Origin: Enterococcus plantarum | Lineage (GTDB): Bacteria > Bacillota > Bacilli > Lactobacillales > Enterococcaceae | Reading direction: 5' to 3' | NCBI RefSeq assembly: GCF_001730295.1 | Contig: NZ_MIKA01000003.1 | Location: forward strand, 1 to 64,000 | DNA: 64,000 nt | Part shown: in pieces, positions 17,705 through 26,680 of the stretch | Position numbering within the stretch: the stretch's first letter is position 1 | Layout: each line of letters opens with the position of its first letter | Notes under the pieces: generated by a model | What the model saw: only the letters and a program-made list of their open reading frames with translations | Databases searched by the model: none | What the model was told of the DNA's origin: nothing | Translations under genes and position numbers: made by a program

Positions 17705-18349
17705 ATGGGGACAAATACGAATGCAGCATTAAAAGCAGAAGTAATTGTGGAAGAAGCAGAGCTTTTTCAAAAGCGTAAACAGGTAGGAATATTAGGTGGA
17801 AATTTTAATCCAGTTCATGTGGCTCATTTAGTAATGGCCGACCAAGTGCAACAGCAACTTGGGTTGGACAAAGTCTATTTGATGCCTACTTATTTACCGC
17901 CTCATATAGATGAAAAAAAGACGATCGATAGCAAACATCGAGTAGCAATGTTGGAATTAGCCATTTCTGATAATCATAATTTAGCGATTGAGCCCATCGA
18001 GTTGTTTCGCAAGGGGAAAAGCTATACCTATGATACGATGAAAGCTTTAACACAAAACAATCCAGATACGGATTACTATTTTATCATTGGCGGAGACATG
18101 GTAGAATATTTACCAAAGTGGTATAAAATCGATGAATTGATGACGTTAATTAATTTTGTGGGGATTCGGCGTCCTCATTATGGAACGGTCACACCTTATC
18201 CAATTATTTGGGTAGACGTTCCCCAAATGGATATCAGCTCAACAGTGATTCGGGAAAAAATTAAAAATGGTTGTTCTACGCGCTACTTATTGCCTGATAG
18301 TGTGATACACTATATAGAAGAGAAGGAGCTGTATGTAGATGGATTTTAG
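17705..18349 (+). CDS. nadD: nicotinate-nucleotide adenylyltransferase
   Basis: 214 residues from the ATG at 17705 with GGAGG 8 bases upstream. It has an N-terminal extension of about 25 residues before the nucleotidyltransferase motif GILGGNFNPVHVAHL (HxGH-type) and a C-terminal ISSTVIR. It makes nicotinate adenine dinucleotide from NaMN and ATP. The end overlaps yqeK by 11 bases. The extension before the core is longer than in many NadD proteins, so an inner start is possible, but the ribosome site favours this one. Confidence 0.93.
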   Translation: MGTNTNAALKAEVIVEEAELFQKRKQVGILGGNFNPVHVAHLVMADQVQQQLGLDKVYLMPTYLPPHIDEKKTIDSKHRVAMLELAISDNHNLAIEPIELFRKGKSYTYDTMKALTQNNPDTDYYFIIGGDMVEYLPKWYKIDELMTLINFVGIRRPHYGTVTPYPIIWVDVPQMDISSTVIREKIKNGCSTRYLLPDSVIHYIEEKELYVDGF

Positions 18350-18941
18350 CGGAAAGTATACATCGTTTAAACGCGAAGAATTGATGCAAGAAGTTCAGAT
18401 GCATATGAGTGAGCGCCGGTTTCAACATGTTTTAGGCGTAGAAGAAACGGCCATTGCTCTGGCAGCTAAATACGGTGCGTCTGAGGAGAAGGCTAGTATT
18501 GCGGCATTGACTCACGATTATGCAAAAGAACGTCCGGATGAAGAGTTTGAAATGATTATCCTACGTGATGGCTATGATCAGGATTTGCTGAATTATGGGA
18601 ATGCAATTTGGCACGGACTTGTTGGTGCAAGCATGGTTCAACGAGAACTAGGCATAGAGGACGAAGAGATTTTAGAAGCGATTCGTCTGCATACGACAGG
18701 TGCAGCTAAAATGAGCTTGCTGGATAAAATCATTTATGTTGCAGATTACATCGAACCAGGTCGTAATTTTCCTGGTGTAAATGAAGCACGTGAATTGGCT
18801 TTAGTCGATTTAGATGAAACCGTTGCATATGAAACAAAACATACATTGTTACATCTTATTGAAAAAGAACAAAAAATTTATCCCAAAACAATTGAGACAT
18901 ATAATTACTGGGTAGCTAGAAAAGCTACTTTGAGAAACTAG
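18339..18941 (+). CDS. yqeK: HD-domain phosphohydrolase YqeK
   Basis: 200 residues. The HD motif ALTHDYAKE is near 64, HGLVGASM near 92 and LHTTGAA near 116. YqeK enzymes have been shown to hydrolyse diadenosine tetraphosphate symmetrically. The ATG lies inside the end of nadD with GAAGGAG upstream, so translation is probably coupled. A 7-bp perfect hairpin (18928-18948) spans the stop codon. Confidence 0.9.
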   Translation: MDFSGKYTSFKREELMQEVQMHMSERRFQHVLGVEETAIALAAKYGASEEKASIAALTHDYAKERPDEEFEMIILRDGYDQDLLNYGNAIWHGLVGASMVQRELGIEDEEILEAIRLHTTGAAKMSLLDKIIYVADYIEPGRNFPGVNEARELALVDLDETVAYETKHTLLHLIEKEQKIYPKTIETYNYWVARKATLRN

Positions 18942-18972
18942 CTCAAAGAAAAGCTGATTGAGCTCGTTCATC
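18928..18972. repeat. hairpin over the yqeK stop plus inverted fragment of the 120-bp repeat
   Basis: CTTTGAG-7 bases-CTCAAAG forms a perfect hairpin around the yqeK stop. The next bases (18951-18972), read on the minus strand as TGAACGAGCTCAATCAGCTTTT, differ from the 120-bp repeat (TAAACGAGCTCGTTCAGCTTTT) at only three positions. This looks like a partial reversed copy; the match is short, so confidence is limited. Confidence 0.4.
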
Positions 18973-19034
18973 ACTGTTAGAACTCTTTCAGCATCAAAAA
19001 CAAAAATTAAATTTAATAATAGGAGGAAACCATC

Positions 19035-19388
19035 ATAGATAGTCAACAGATTTTAGAAATCGCTGTAAAAGCAGCTGATTCAAAACGAGCAGAGGAAATT
19101 GTGGCTTTAGATGTGCATGAAATATCACTTTTAGCAGATTACTTTATGATTTGCCAAGCAACAAGTGAACGTCAAATCAATGCCATCGTGGAAGAAATTA
19201 TTGAAAAAGAAGAAGAAGCAGATGTAGAAGTAAAACGAATTGAAGGAAAAGATGGCGGTAAGTGGGTATTGATCGACTTAGGTGATATCATTGTTCATGT
19301 CTTCCAATCAGCGGAACGTGGATTTTACAATTTAGAAAAACTTTGGTCAGATGCTCCAATGGTCGATCTACACGCTTGGGTCGAGTAA
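19035..19388 (+). CDS. rsfS: ribosomal silencing factor RsfS, apparent ATA start
   Basis: 117 residues if read from the ATA at 19035. The family's N-terminal region (QQILEIAVKAADSKRAEEIVALDV) is encoded upstream of the first conventional start (GTG 19101). An in-frame TAG at 19020 leaves no ATG, GTG or TTG before 19101. AGGAGG at 19021-19026 sits 8 bases before ATA. RsfS binds L14 of the 50S subunit and blocks subunit joining in starvation. It has the SLLADYFMICQATSERQ core and an LWSDAP...WVE end. Confidence is high for the gene, moderate for the start codon. Confidence 0.85.
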   Translation: MDSQQILEIAVKAADSKRAEEIVALDVHEISLLADYFMICQATSERQINAIVEEIIEKEEEADVEVKRIEGKDGGKWVLIDLGDIIVHVFQSAERGFYNLEKLWSDAPMVDLHAWVE

Positions 19389-19389
19389 T

Positions 19390-20127
19390 ATGACATATGA
19401 AACATTTGCTTTTGTTTACGACGAAGTAATGGATGATAGTCTCTATGATCAATGGCTAGCATTTTCAAAACGTCATTTGCCAGAAGGAAAAATGGATGTT
19501 TTAGAAATGGCTTGTGGGACTGGTGCGTTAGCTGTGAATTTCGCCAAAGCAGGGTTTACCGTAACCGCATTGGATTTATCTGAAGAAATGTTGATGATGG
19601 CCAGCAAACGAGCTGCTGAAGAGGAAGTTTATGTTCAGTTTGTTCAAGGTAACATGATGGATTTATCAGAAATGGGTCAATATCATGCGATTACTTGTTT
19701 TTCAGATTCGCTATGCTACATGTCAAACCGTCAAGAAGTTCAACAAGTATTTGACGATGTCTATCAAGCGCTAGAAGAAGATGGGGTCTTTATTTTTGAT
19801 GTCCATTCGGTTTACCAAGTAGACAAAGTATTTCCAGAATACAGTTATCATTACCAAACAGAAGAATTTGCCTTTTTATGGGATAGTTATCCTGGTGAGA
19901 AAGAACATAGTATTGAACATTTTCTAACGTTCTTTGTAAAAGAACAAGAAAATGATGAAGTATTTATCCGTCAAGATGAACTACATCAAGAACGGACATA
20001 TACAATGGAAAACTATTTAATGATGCTAGAGAGTGCAGGGTTCATGAATGTTGAAGTCTACGCTGATTTCGCAGACACTGCACCTACAGAAGAAAGTAAG
20101 CGTTGGTTTTTCGTTTGTAAAAAATAG
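19390..20127 (+). CDS. class I SAM-dependent methyltransferase (YqeM-like)
   Basis: 245 residues from the ATG one base after the rsfS stop. SAM motif I is LEMACGTGALAVNFA (about 41-55), motif II LDLSEEML near 66, then CFSDSLCYM near 100. It is the methyltransferase that commonly follows rsfS in Firmicutes (B. subtilis yqeM); its substrate is unknown. No separate promoter is visible, so it should be read with rsfS. A terminator follows at 20134-20178. Confidence 0.88.
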   Translation: MTYETFAFVYDEVMDDSLYDQWLAFSKRHLPEGKMDVLEMACGTGALAVNFAKAGFTVTALDLSEEMLMMASKRAAEEEVYVQFVQGNMMDLSEMGQYHAITCFSDSLCYMSNRQEVQQVFDDVYQALEEDGVFIFDVHSVYQVDKVFPEYSYHYQTEEFAFLWDSYPGEKEHSIEHFLTFFVKEQENDEVFIRQDELHQERTYTMENYLMMLESAGFMNVEVYADFADTAPTEESKRWFFVCKK

Positions 20128-20133
20128 GTTAAA

Positions 20134-20178
20134 AGATAAGTAAGCAGAACTTTTAAAAGTGTTGCTTGCTTATTTTTC
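20134..20178 (+). terminator. terminator of the yqeG-rsfS-methyltransferase operon
   Basis: GATAAGTAAGCA pairs with TGCTTGCTTATTT (one mismatch region) followed by TTTTCTTT. Confidence 0.8.
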
Positions 20179-20252
20179 TTTGGTTTCAGTAATAAATTAA
20201 ACATGGTATGATGGAGTTCTAATAGAAATGATCTGAATGAAGGAGAATCAAA

Positions 20253-21422
20253 ATGAAAAGTTGCGGTATTATTGTGGAATACAATCCTTTTCATAACGGA
20301 CATCACTACCATGCGAAAATGGCGCGAGAAATGAGTGGAGCAGAGGTTGTGATTGCTGTGATGAGTGGGAACTTTTTACAACGAGGTGAACCTGCTATTA
20401 TCGACAAATGGACACGGGCCGAAGAAGCATTAAATCATGGTGTTGATTTAGTTATTGAATTGCCCTTTGCATATGCTGTACAATCAGCAGATTATTTTGC
20501 TGCAGGCGGAGTCAAGCTACTTCAAGCTTTACAGTGTGATGCACTATGTTTTGGTACAGACAATCACGCAGAGATGGATTATAAGTTGTTTGGGGAGTTT
20601 GTGAACAAGAATCAGACAAAAATCGACGAAGCTTATCAACAAATTAAAAACAATGGATTGAGTTATCCACAACAAATGACAGAAGTTTTTCGTAAGCTGT
20701 ATCCAAAAAATGGGTTAGATTTTTCTTCTCCTAATCACATTTTAGGCTTAAGTTATGCCAAAGAAAATGCAACGTATGAAAAGCCGATGATGTTGTATCC
20801 GTTAAAAAGAGAACAAGCAGGGTATCATGATACTACTATATATCAGAATTTTGCTAGCGCTACTGCAATCCGAAAGGCGGTTTTCTCTGATGAATTAGAT
20901 CAAATCCGGCAAGTGCTACCAACACAAGTGGCAATAGATTTAGTGAATTCAGCGACTGTCTCTTGGGAAACGTATTGGCCGCTATTAAAATACAAGTTGA
21001 TTAGTAGTTCGATTATAGAATTAAAAGCGATTTATCAAATGAAAGAGGGCATCGAGTATCGGCTACAAGAAGCTGCTAAAACTTCTGATTCTTTTCAAGC
21101 TTTTATGGAAAAAGCAAAAACAAAGCGCTATACTTGGACACGATTACAACGATTAGCGACGTACAGTTTAAATAATGTAACACAGCAGGAAATAGAAAAT
21201 TCTTGGAACCATAGTTTTATACAAGTCCTTGGTTTCACTGAAAAAGGTCAGAGTTATTTGCGAGAAAAAAAGAAGGATCTTGCTTTACCACTAATTACAA
21301 AAGTGTCCAAGAATTTAAATTCTGAATTAGCGGTAGATATTCGCAGCAACCAGGTTTATCAGTTAGGCGATCATCGCATTTTAGAACAAAGTTTTGGTCG
21401 TTTTCCAATTCGTATCTCTTAA
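20253..21422 (+). CDS. tmcAL: tRNA(Met) cytidine acetate ligase TmcAL
   Basis: 389 residues. The nucleotidyltransferase-like N-terminus is [17 protein letters not shown] (residues 4-20), then [18 protein letters not shown] near 35 and SATAIRKAV near 200. TmcAL (formerly YlbM) uses acetate and ATP to make N4-acetylcytidine at the wobble base of elongator tRNA-Met. AAGGAG precedes the ATG. It stands after the yqeG cluster, as in other Firmicutes. Confidence 0.93.
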   Translation: MKSCGIIVEYNPFHNGHHYHAKMAREMSGAEVVIAVMSGNFLQRGEPAIIDKWTRAEEALNHGVDLVIELPFAYAVQSADYFAAGGVKLLQALQCDALCFGTDNHAEMDYKLFGEFVNKNQTKIDEAYQQIKNNGLSYPQQMTEVFRKLYPKNGLDFSSPNHILGLSYAKENATYEKPMMLYPLKREQAGYHDTTIYQNFASATAIRKAVFSDELDQIRQVLPTQVAIDLVNSATVSWETYWPLLKYKLISSSIIELKAIYQMKEGIEYRLQEAAKTSDSFQAFMEKAKTKRYTWTRLQRLATYSLNNVTQQEIENSWNHSFIQVLGFTEKGQSYLREKKKDLALPLITKVSKNLNSELAVDIRSNQVYQLGDHRILEQSFGRFPIRIS

Positions 21423-21516
21423 AAGCAAAAAACACTTAACAAAAGTTCGTTTGCCAAGTATAATAAGAAAGGCAATACAATCAAAAAATACTAATGAATG
21501 AAAGCGAAGTGAGAAT

Positions 21517-22233
21517 ATGGGTCGTAAGTGGGCAAATATTAAAGAGAAAAAAGCTGCCAAAGACGCAAATAACAGTCGAGTTTATGCAAAATTCGGTATT
21601 GAAATTTACGTAGCAGCGAAATCGGGTGATCCTGACCCTCAAGCAAATCAGAAATTACGGTTTGTTATCGAGCGCGCAAAAACATATAATGTTCCAAAAC
21701 ATATCATTGATCGAGCAATCGAAAAAGCCAAAGGTTCTGGTGATGAGCAATATTCTGAGTTGCGTTATGAAGGATTTGGGCCAAACGGTTCAATGGTCAT
21801 CGTAGATGCTTTGACAAATAATGTAAATCGTACTGCTTCAGATGTCCGTGCTGCATTTGGTAAAAACGGCGGTAATATGGGTGTCAGCGGTGCTGTAGCC
21901 TATATGTTCGATCATACAGGTGTGATTGGATTTGCAGGCGATGATGCAGATGAAATCCTTGAATATTTGATGGAAAAAGAGATCGATGTTCGTGATGTAA
22001 CCGAAGAAGAAGGTCAGATCATCGTTTATACAGAGCCGGAAGATTTACATGCAGTGCAAGAAGTGCTAAAAGAAAAAGGGATCGAAGAATTCTCCGTAGC
22101 AGAATTAGAGATGATTGCACAAAATGACGTGGAATTAACGGGAGAAGATTTAGAGCAATTTGAACGAATGATCGATGTTTTAGAAGAGCTAGATGATGTT
22201 CAAAAAGTGTATCATAACGTTGATCTAGATTAG
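21517..22233 (+). CDS. YebC/PmpR-family protein
   Basis: 238 residues: [20 protein letters not shown] at the start, [23 protein letters not shown] near 50 and [24 protein letters not shown] near 89. These are hallmarks of the YebC/TACO1 family. Members act as transcription regulators or as translation factors that relieve ribosome stalling at proline stretches. This one has the [11 protein letters not shown] start typical of the YeeN-like paralogue group. Own gene, with a terminator hairpin after it. Confidence 0.9.
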   Translation: MGRKWANIKEKKAAKDANNSRVYAKFGIEIYVAAKSGDPDPQANQKLRFVIERAKTYNVPKHIIDRAIEKAKGSGDEQYSELRYEGFGPNGSMVIVDALTNNVNRTASDVRAAFGKNGGNMGVSGAVAYMFDHTGVIGFAGDDADEILEYLMEKEIDVRDVTEEEGQIIVYTEPEDLHAVQEVLKEKGIEEFSVAELEMIAQNDVELTGEDLEQFERMIDVLEELDDVQKVYHNVDLD

Positions 22234-22245
22234 TTCTAGAATCTT

Positions 22246-22294
22246 GAGTTATAACTTTGTAGAAATCTAATTTTGAGATTACTATAAAGTTATA
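22246..22294 (+). terminator. terminator after the YebC-family gene
   Basis: TATAACTTTGTAG pairs with CTATAAAGTTATA (one mismatch) around a loop of about 18 bases; the T tract is weak. Confidence 0.6.
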
Positions 22295-22342
22295 GCTTAT
22301 TTTGCATAAGAAAATAATTATAGGATTTTTGCTTCTATTTTT

Positions 22343-22372
22343 TTGGAATCGTTTCCCTATTTTTGACATAAT
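22343..22372 (+). promoter_or_regulatory. promoter and operator of the LacI-family regulator
   Basis: TTGGAA (22343-22348) and an extended -10 TGACATAAT (22364-22372) lie 18 bases apart. GGAATCGTTTCC (22345-22356) overlaps the -35. It resembles the GAAACGTTTC palindromes before the downstream transporter, so autoregulation is likely. Confidence 0.5.
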
Positions 22373-22412
22373 ATGTTACAATTTTAATCAGTATTAAGAA
22401 AGCAGGGATAGG

Positions 22413-23390
22413 ATGAAAGCAACGATGAAAGATGTTGCCGCATTAGCTGGAGTGGGAGTTGGAACTGTTTCTAGAGTCATTAATGGTGTAAAAGTAAAAG
22501 AAATTACTAGAAAAAAAGTTGAAGCTGCTATCAATGAATTATCTTACGAACCTGATGAATATGCTCGAGCTTTAAAAACAAATCGAAGTAATACGTTAGC
22601 ATTAATTCTTCCAACAATCTGGCATCCTTTTTTCTCAGAACTTGCCTATTACATTGAAGAAGAATTAAGTAAAAAAGGCTATAAGCTTTATTTGTGCAAT
22701 GCTGATGGTGATCCAGAAAAAGAGTATGAATATATTCAAATGGTCAAGCAAAATAAAGTTGATGGAATCATCGGGATTACTTATTCTGATGTAGATAAAT
22801 ATGTATCGTCTAATTTACCGTTTGTTAGTATAGATCGACATTTTTCAGAAGACGTGACGTATGTGACCTCAGACAATTTTGCTGGGGGCATGTTAGCTGC
22901 TAAAGAATTAGTCATGCGAGGATGTAAAAGCGTAGCATATATAGGCGGTTTCTCACCATTTCCAAATGAAACGGTGAATCGGCGAGAAGGGTTCTTAGCA
23001 TATTGCAGAGACAAAAAGATACCGTTCAAAATACTGGATATGCCAGAACCAATCACAGATTTACAAGACCAAATTTTACGATTTATCAAGGAAAACGATA
23101 CGATTGACGGTATTTTTACAGTCAATGATTTCATGGGATTAACCGTTTTGGAAACATTAGAAACAATTGGTAAAACACCACCTAAGGATTTTCAGTTAAT
23201 AGGATTTGATGGTGTAAGAATGGCTCAAGAAAGAAAATATACACTGTCAACAATTGCTCAATCTGTTCCATTGATGGCAACTACAGCAGTTGATGCTATC
23301 TTGAATAAAATAAAAGGAGTAGAAGTTCCTAAGAGAATTATTTTGCCTGTGACGTTTGTTTCGAATGGTACAACGATTCAAAAGGAATAG
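22413..23390 (+). CDS. LacI-family transcriptional regulator of the fructan/sucrose operon
   Basis: 325 residues. The N-terminal LacI helix-turn-helix (TMKDVAALAGVGVGTVSRVING) is followed by the YEPDEYARALKTNRS hinge, then a periplasmic-binding-like effector domain (about 60-325) with DGIIGITYSD and GIFTVNDFMGLTVLE. It is divergent from none of its neighbours; it lies directly upstream of an ABC sugar importer and a GH32 hydrolase in the same direction, separated by 214 bases with palindromic operators. Likely a repressor released by sucrose, a fructo-oligosaccharide or a phosphate derivative; the ligand is inferred from neighbours. Confidence 0.88.
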   Translation: MKATMKDVAALAGVGVGTVSRVINGVKVKEITRKKVEAAINELSYEPDEYARALKTNRSNTLALILPTIWHPFFSELAYYIEEELSKKGYKLYLCNADGDPEKEYEYIQMVKQNKVDGIIGITYSDVDKYVSSNLPFVSIDRHFSEDVTYVTSDNFAGGMLAAKELVMRGCKSVAYIGGFSPFPNETVNRREGFLAYCRDKKIPFKILDMPEPITDLQDQILRFIKENDTIDGIFTVNDFMGLTVLETLETIGKTPPKDFQLIGFDGVRMAQERKYTLSTIAQSVPLMATTAVDAILNKIKGVEVPKRIILPVTFVSNGTTIQKE

Positions 23391-23495
23391 AGTAGCGATA
23401 ATCAGTTTTTTGTGTTTAGGATGGTACTTCTTACTTCATTCTAGACACTATTGTTTTTATCTGAAATTTAGAAGTGGATACTAGTTAAAATGCAG

Positions 23496-23584
23496 TTGAC
23501 AGAAAACGTTTTCAATGGTATCCTTTTTTTATCAATTAATGAAACGTTTCCATTGTTGATTTTAGGATAAAATGGAAACGTTTC
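23496..23584 (+). promoter_or_regulatory. promoter with three LacI-type operators
   Basis: TTGACA (23496-23501) and an extended -10 TGGTATCCT (23516-23524) are 17 bases apart. A 12-bp palindrome GAAAACGTTTTC (23502-23513) fills the spacer. GAAACGTTTC palindromes recur at 23541-23550 and 23575-23584, and again inside the first gene at 23672-23681. They fit the central-CG operators of LacI-family repressors. The first also resembles a CcpA cre site with one mismatch, so carbon catabolite control is possible. Confidence 0.75.
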
Positions 23585-23604
23585 AGATTCGGGGGATTAG
23601 ATAA

Positions 23605-24927
23605 ATGAAGAAGTATTTTTACCAGCTCATAGCAGTAGTCGTTGCCGTTTTATTTATTTTTTCTGGATGTGGAAACGTTTCAAAAGAATCTGAGAATCAA
23701 ATGAAAAATGAAGGGGACATAAAAATTTGGGTTCAGTTTTCGGATGAAACGCCTGAAGGGAAAGCTTGGCAGAAAATTGTGGATAATTTTAATCAAGAAT
23801 ACCAGGGTAAATATAATGCCATTACTGAATATATTCCAAGAAGCGGTAGTGGTGGTGGCTATGAAGACAAGGTGAATGCTGCAATCACAACGAGTAGTTT
23901 GCCAGATGTCCTCACTCTGGATGGCCCAAATACGGCAGCATATGCTAACGCTGGTGTAATTGAACCTTTAGATGATTATCTAGATGATGCAAATATGGAT
24001 GATGTACTTGATAGTATCATTCAACAAGGAACTTATAATAAGAAATTTTATGCATTTGGTTTTTCTGAGTCTAGTGTTGGTATTTATTACAACAAGAAAT
24101 TATTTAGAAAGGCTGGCATCAAAGAGGAGTCCCTGCCAACTTTAGATAAACCTTGGACTTGGAATGAATTTCAGGAGGTTTGCCAAAAATTAGTGAATAA
24201 ATATGAGTCACCAGCAATAAATATTCAATTAGCATCCAAAGATGAAATGCTTACCTATGCATACACGCCATTTATTTGGTCAAACGGAGGAGAAGTTGTA
24301 AATCAAGCGGGTACGGAAGCATTAGGGTATTTTAATGATCCCAAAAGTGCAGAGGCAATTCAATTTATTCAGGATTTAGTGAAAAAAGGATATACAACCA
24401 ATACCCCAATTGAAAAGGGGTTTGAAACTGGAAAATATCCAATGCTTCTAAGTGGATCATGGACGATAGCTGATTTAAATGAAAATTACAAAGGCCTTGA
24501 ATATGGTATTTTACCGTATCCTGTATCTGATAAAACGAAAAAATTAGTTTCTCCAACAGGTAGTTGGCAAGTTGCAATGTCTTCTAAAACAGAAGAAAAA
24601 GAAGCATCGGCTACATTTATAAAGTATGTCACCAATACAGAATCAAGTAAAATCATGAGTTTGGGGAATAGTGTTTTACCTATTAGAAAATCAACAATCG
24701 AATTGATCAAAAATGATGTGTCCAAGGAAATGCGCTTTCTAATGGAACAAAACCAAAAATCAGGTCATGCGCGTCCTGTTGTAGTAGCGTATCCACAAGT
24801 TTCCCGTGCATTTCAGCAATCAATTCAAGATGCTAGTTATTATAAAGAAAATCCAGATGTGCAAAAAATAGTGGATGTTCACGCAGAAGAAATGCAGCAA
24901 GTTATTGATAGAATGTTGAAGCGATAA
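23605..24927 (+). CDS. sugar ABC transporter substrate-binding lipoprotein
   Basis: A 440-residue extracellular solute-binding protein family 1. The signal peptide ends in the lipobox FSGC with the lipidated Cys22. The mature protein has ligand-binding segments such as DVLTLDGPNTAAYANAG and a YPQVSRAFQQSIQDA C-terminal region. It captures a sugar at the outer face of the membrane and passes it to the two permeases that follow. A fourth copy of the operator palindrome lies inside its signal-peptide codons. GGGGGA precedes the ATG. The sugar is probably a fructo-oligosaccharide or sucrose, inferred from the GH32 gene. Confidence 0.92.
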   Translation: MKKYFYQLIAVVVAVLFIFSGCGNVSKESENQMKNEGDIKIWVQFSDETPEGKAWQKIVDNFNQEYQGKYNAITEYIPRSGSGGGYEDKVNAAITTSSLPDVLTLDGPNTAAYANAGVIEPLDDYLDDANMDDVLDSIIQQGTYNKKFYAFGFSESSVGIYYNKKLFRKAGIKEESLPTLDKPWTWNEFQEVCQKLVNKYESPAINIQLASKDEMLTYAYTPFIWSNGGEVVNQAGTEALGYFNDPKSAEAIQFIQDLVKKGYTTNTPIEKGFETGKYPMLLSGSWTIADLNENYKGLEYGILPYPVSDKTKKLVSPTGSWQVAMSSKTEEKEASATFIKYVTNTESSKIMSLGNSVLPIRKSTIELIKNDVSKEMRFLMEQNQKSGHARPVVVAYPQVSRAFQQSIQDASYYKENPDVQKIVDVHAEEMQQVIDRMLKR

Positions 24928-24940
24928 AGGAGGAAACGGA

Positions 24941-25825
24941 ATGAATCGTAAACCGACACTCAAGGAAAATTTAGTAGGATATAGTTTTTTAGCACCAGCA
25001 CTTATTTTATTGACGATTTTTCTTTTGATTCCAGTGGGAATGGTTGCCTACTACGCTTTTACAGACTATTATCTGTTGACACCAGGCAATCGTCAATTCA
25101 TTGGGTTAGACAACTTTAAACAATTATTTAACGATCCAATTTTTATCAAGAGTATGGTTAATACAGCTAAGTTTGTTATTTGGATCATCCCAGTTCAATT
25201 GGGAGCAGCATTAGGGATGGCTCTGATTATCAACAAAAAAAGAAAAGGAAATTTATTATTTAAAGTAGCATTTTTCGCGCCAGTAGTTATGTCTTTGGTT
25301 GTTATTTCTATTTTGTGGCTGTATTTATTAAATCCAAATGAAGGGCTTATCAATTCATTATTAATGAAAGTAGGTATTTCAGCTCAACCATTTTTAACGA
25401 GTCCTAAACAGGCAATGTACACGATTGTTTTTGTTTCTGCTTGGCAAGGGGCAGGTTATCAAATGCTTCTGTTTTTAGGCGGTATGCAGAATATCCCGCA
25501 AGATGTCTATGAAGCCGCTGAAATGGATGGTTTCACAAAATTTCAACAATTTCGTTATATAACACTGCCTTTATTAAAGCCAACAGCCATCTTTGTCTTA
25601 TTAACAACGCTTATCTCAGCGTTTAAGTTGATTGTTCAGCCAATGGTTATGACCCAAGGTGGACCAATGAATTCTACAATGACCATGGTTTATTATATTT
25701 ACCAGACAGGCTTCACCGATCGAATGGTAGGTTACTCTAGTTCAATAGCGTTGATTTTTACAACCATGATTGGTTTGATTACGATTGGTCAAAGAAAATT
25801 AATTAAGGAGGACAAAGACGAATGA
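24941..25825 (+). CDS. sugar ABC transporter permease (MalF-like)
   Basis: 294 residues, six predicted membrane segments, with the EAA loop EAAEMDGFTKFQQFRYITLPLLKP near 200, which contacts the ATPase. AAAGGAGG precedes the ATG. It overlaps the next permease by four bases. Together they form the membrane channel of a CUT1-type importer. Confidence 0.92.
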   Translation: MNRKPTLKENLVGYSFLAPALILLTIFLLIPVGMVAYYAFTDYYLLTPGNRQFIGLDNFKQLFNDPIFIKSMVNTAKFVIWIIPVQLGAALGMALIINKKRKGNLLFKVAFFAPVVMSLVVISILWLYLLNPNEGLINSLLMKVGISAQPFLTSPKQAMYTIVFVSAWQGAGYQMLLFLGGMQNIPQDVYEAAEMDGFTKFQQFRYITLPLLKPTAIFVLLTTLISAFKLIVQPMVMTQGGPMNSTMTMVYYIYQTGFTDRMVGYSSSIALIFTTMIGLITIGQRKLIKEDKDE

Positions 25826-26670
25826 AAAAAAAGGTTGGGCCACTGATGATTTTTGAATATATTTTATTGTTTATTTTAGCGGCACTTTTTATTTTTCCAA
25901 TGCTTTGGATGATTGTTTCTGCTATGAAATCAAATGCAGAAGTCTACACAAATCTTTCTTCTTTTAAAGCTTTTTTACCTAGTCTAAATCCTGTAAACTG
26001 GTTTAAAACCTATCAAGAAGTTATTGAACGATTCAGCATTTGGACATACTTACTAAATAGTATTTTTTATGGCATCACTTTTGCCGGAGGATCGATTATT
26101 GTCAATTCATTAGCAGGTTTTGCTTTTGCAAAAATCAATTTTACAGGAAAAAAAGTGATTTTCGGATTCTTGTTAGCACTTTTGATTATCCCAATGGAAA
26201 CAGTACTGATTCCTCAGTTTACAATTGTAAATACATTAGGGTTAGTTAATAGTCGTATTGCGGTGATTTTACCAGCTATGGCTAGTGCATTTAATATCTA
26301 TTTATTTAGAAATTTCTTTATTGCAATACCGGAAGAAATCATTGAATCTGCTAAAATCGATGGTGCAAGTATCGTTAAAATCTTTTTCTCAATTATGTTG
26401 CCAATGTCAAAACCAGCGGTAGCTACCGTTGGGGTTTTATCCTTTATTGGAAGTTGGAATGACTATATTTGGCCATTAATGGTATTAACAGATAAGAGTA
26501 AATTTTCTATGCAAGTGGCTATTACGACGATTAACACGACACAACCTGTGTATATTAATCAAGTTATGGCAGTTTTAACAATTTCGACGATTCCTCTAAT
26601 CATCATCTATGTTGTCGCCCAAAAATATATCCTACAAGGGTTGGGCGGTTCTGGTACAGGAATTAAATAG
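25822..26670 (+). CDS. sugar ABC transporter permease (MalG-like)
   Basis: 282 residues, six predicted membrane segments. Its EAA loop ESAKIDGASIVKIFFSIMLPMSKP is near 173, and it has a typical C-terminal YILQGLGGSGTGIK. The ATG overlaps the preceding stop. No ATPase gene is present in the cluster. CUT1 importers of this kind usually borrow a shared MsmK/MsmX ATPase encoded elsewhere, which is the likely case here. Confidence 0.92.
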   Translation: MKKKVGPLMIFEYILLFILAALFIFPMLWMIVSAMKSNAEVYTNLSSFKAFLPSLNPVNWFKTYQEVIERFSIWTYLLNSIFYGITFAGGSIIVNSLAGFAFAKINFTGKKVIFGFLLALLIIPMETVLIPQFTIVNTLGLVNSRIAVILPAMASAFNIYLFRNFFIAIPEEIIESAKIDGASIVKIFFSIMLPMSKPAVATVGVLSFIGSWNDYIWPLMVLTDKSKFSMQVAITTINTTQPVYINQVMAVLTISTIPLIIIYVVAQKYILQGLGGSGTGIK

Positions 26671-26680
26671 GAGAGATAGA

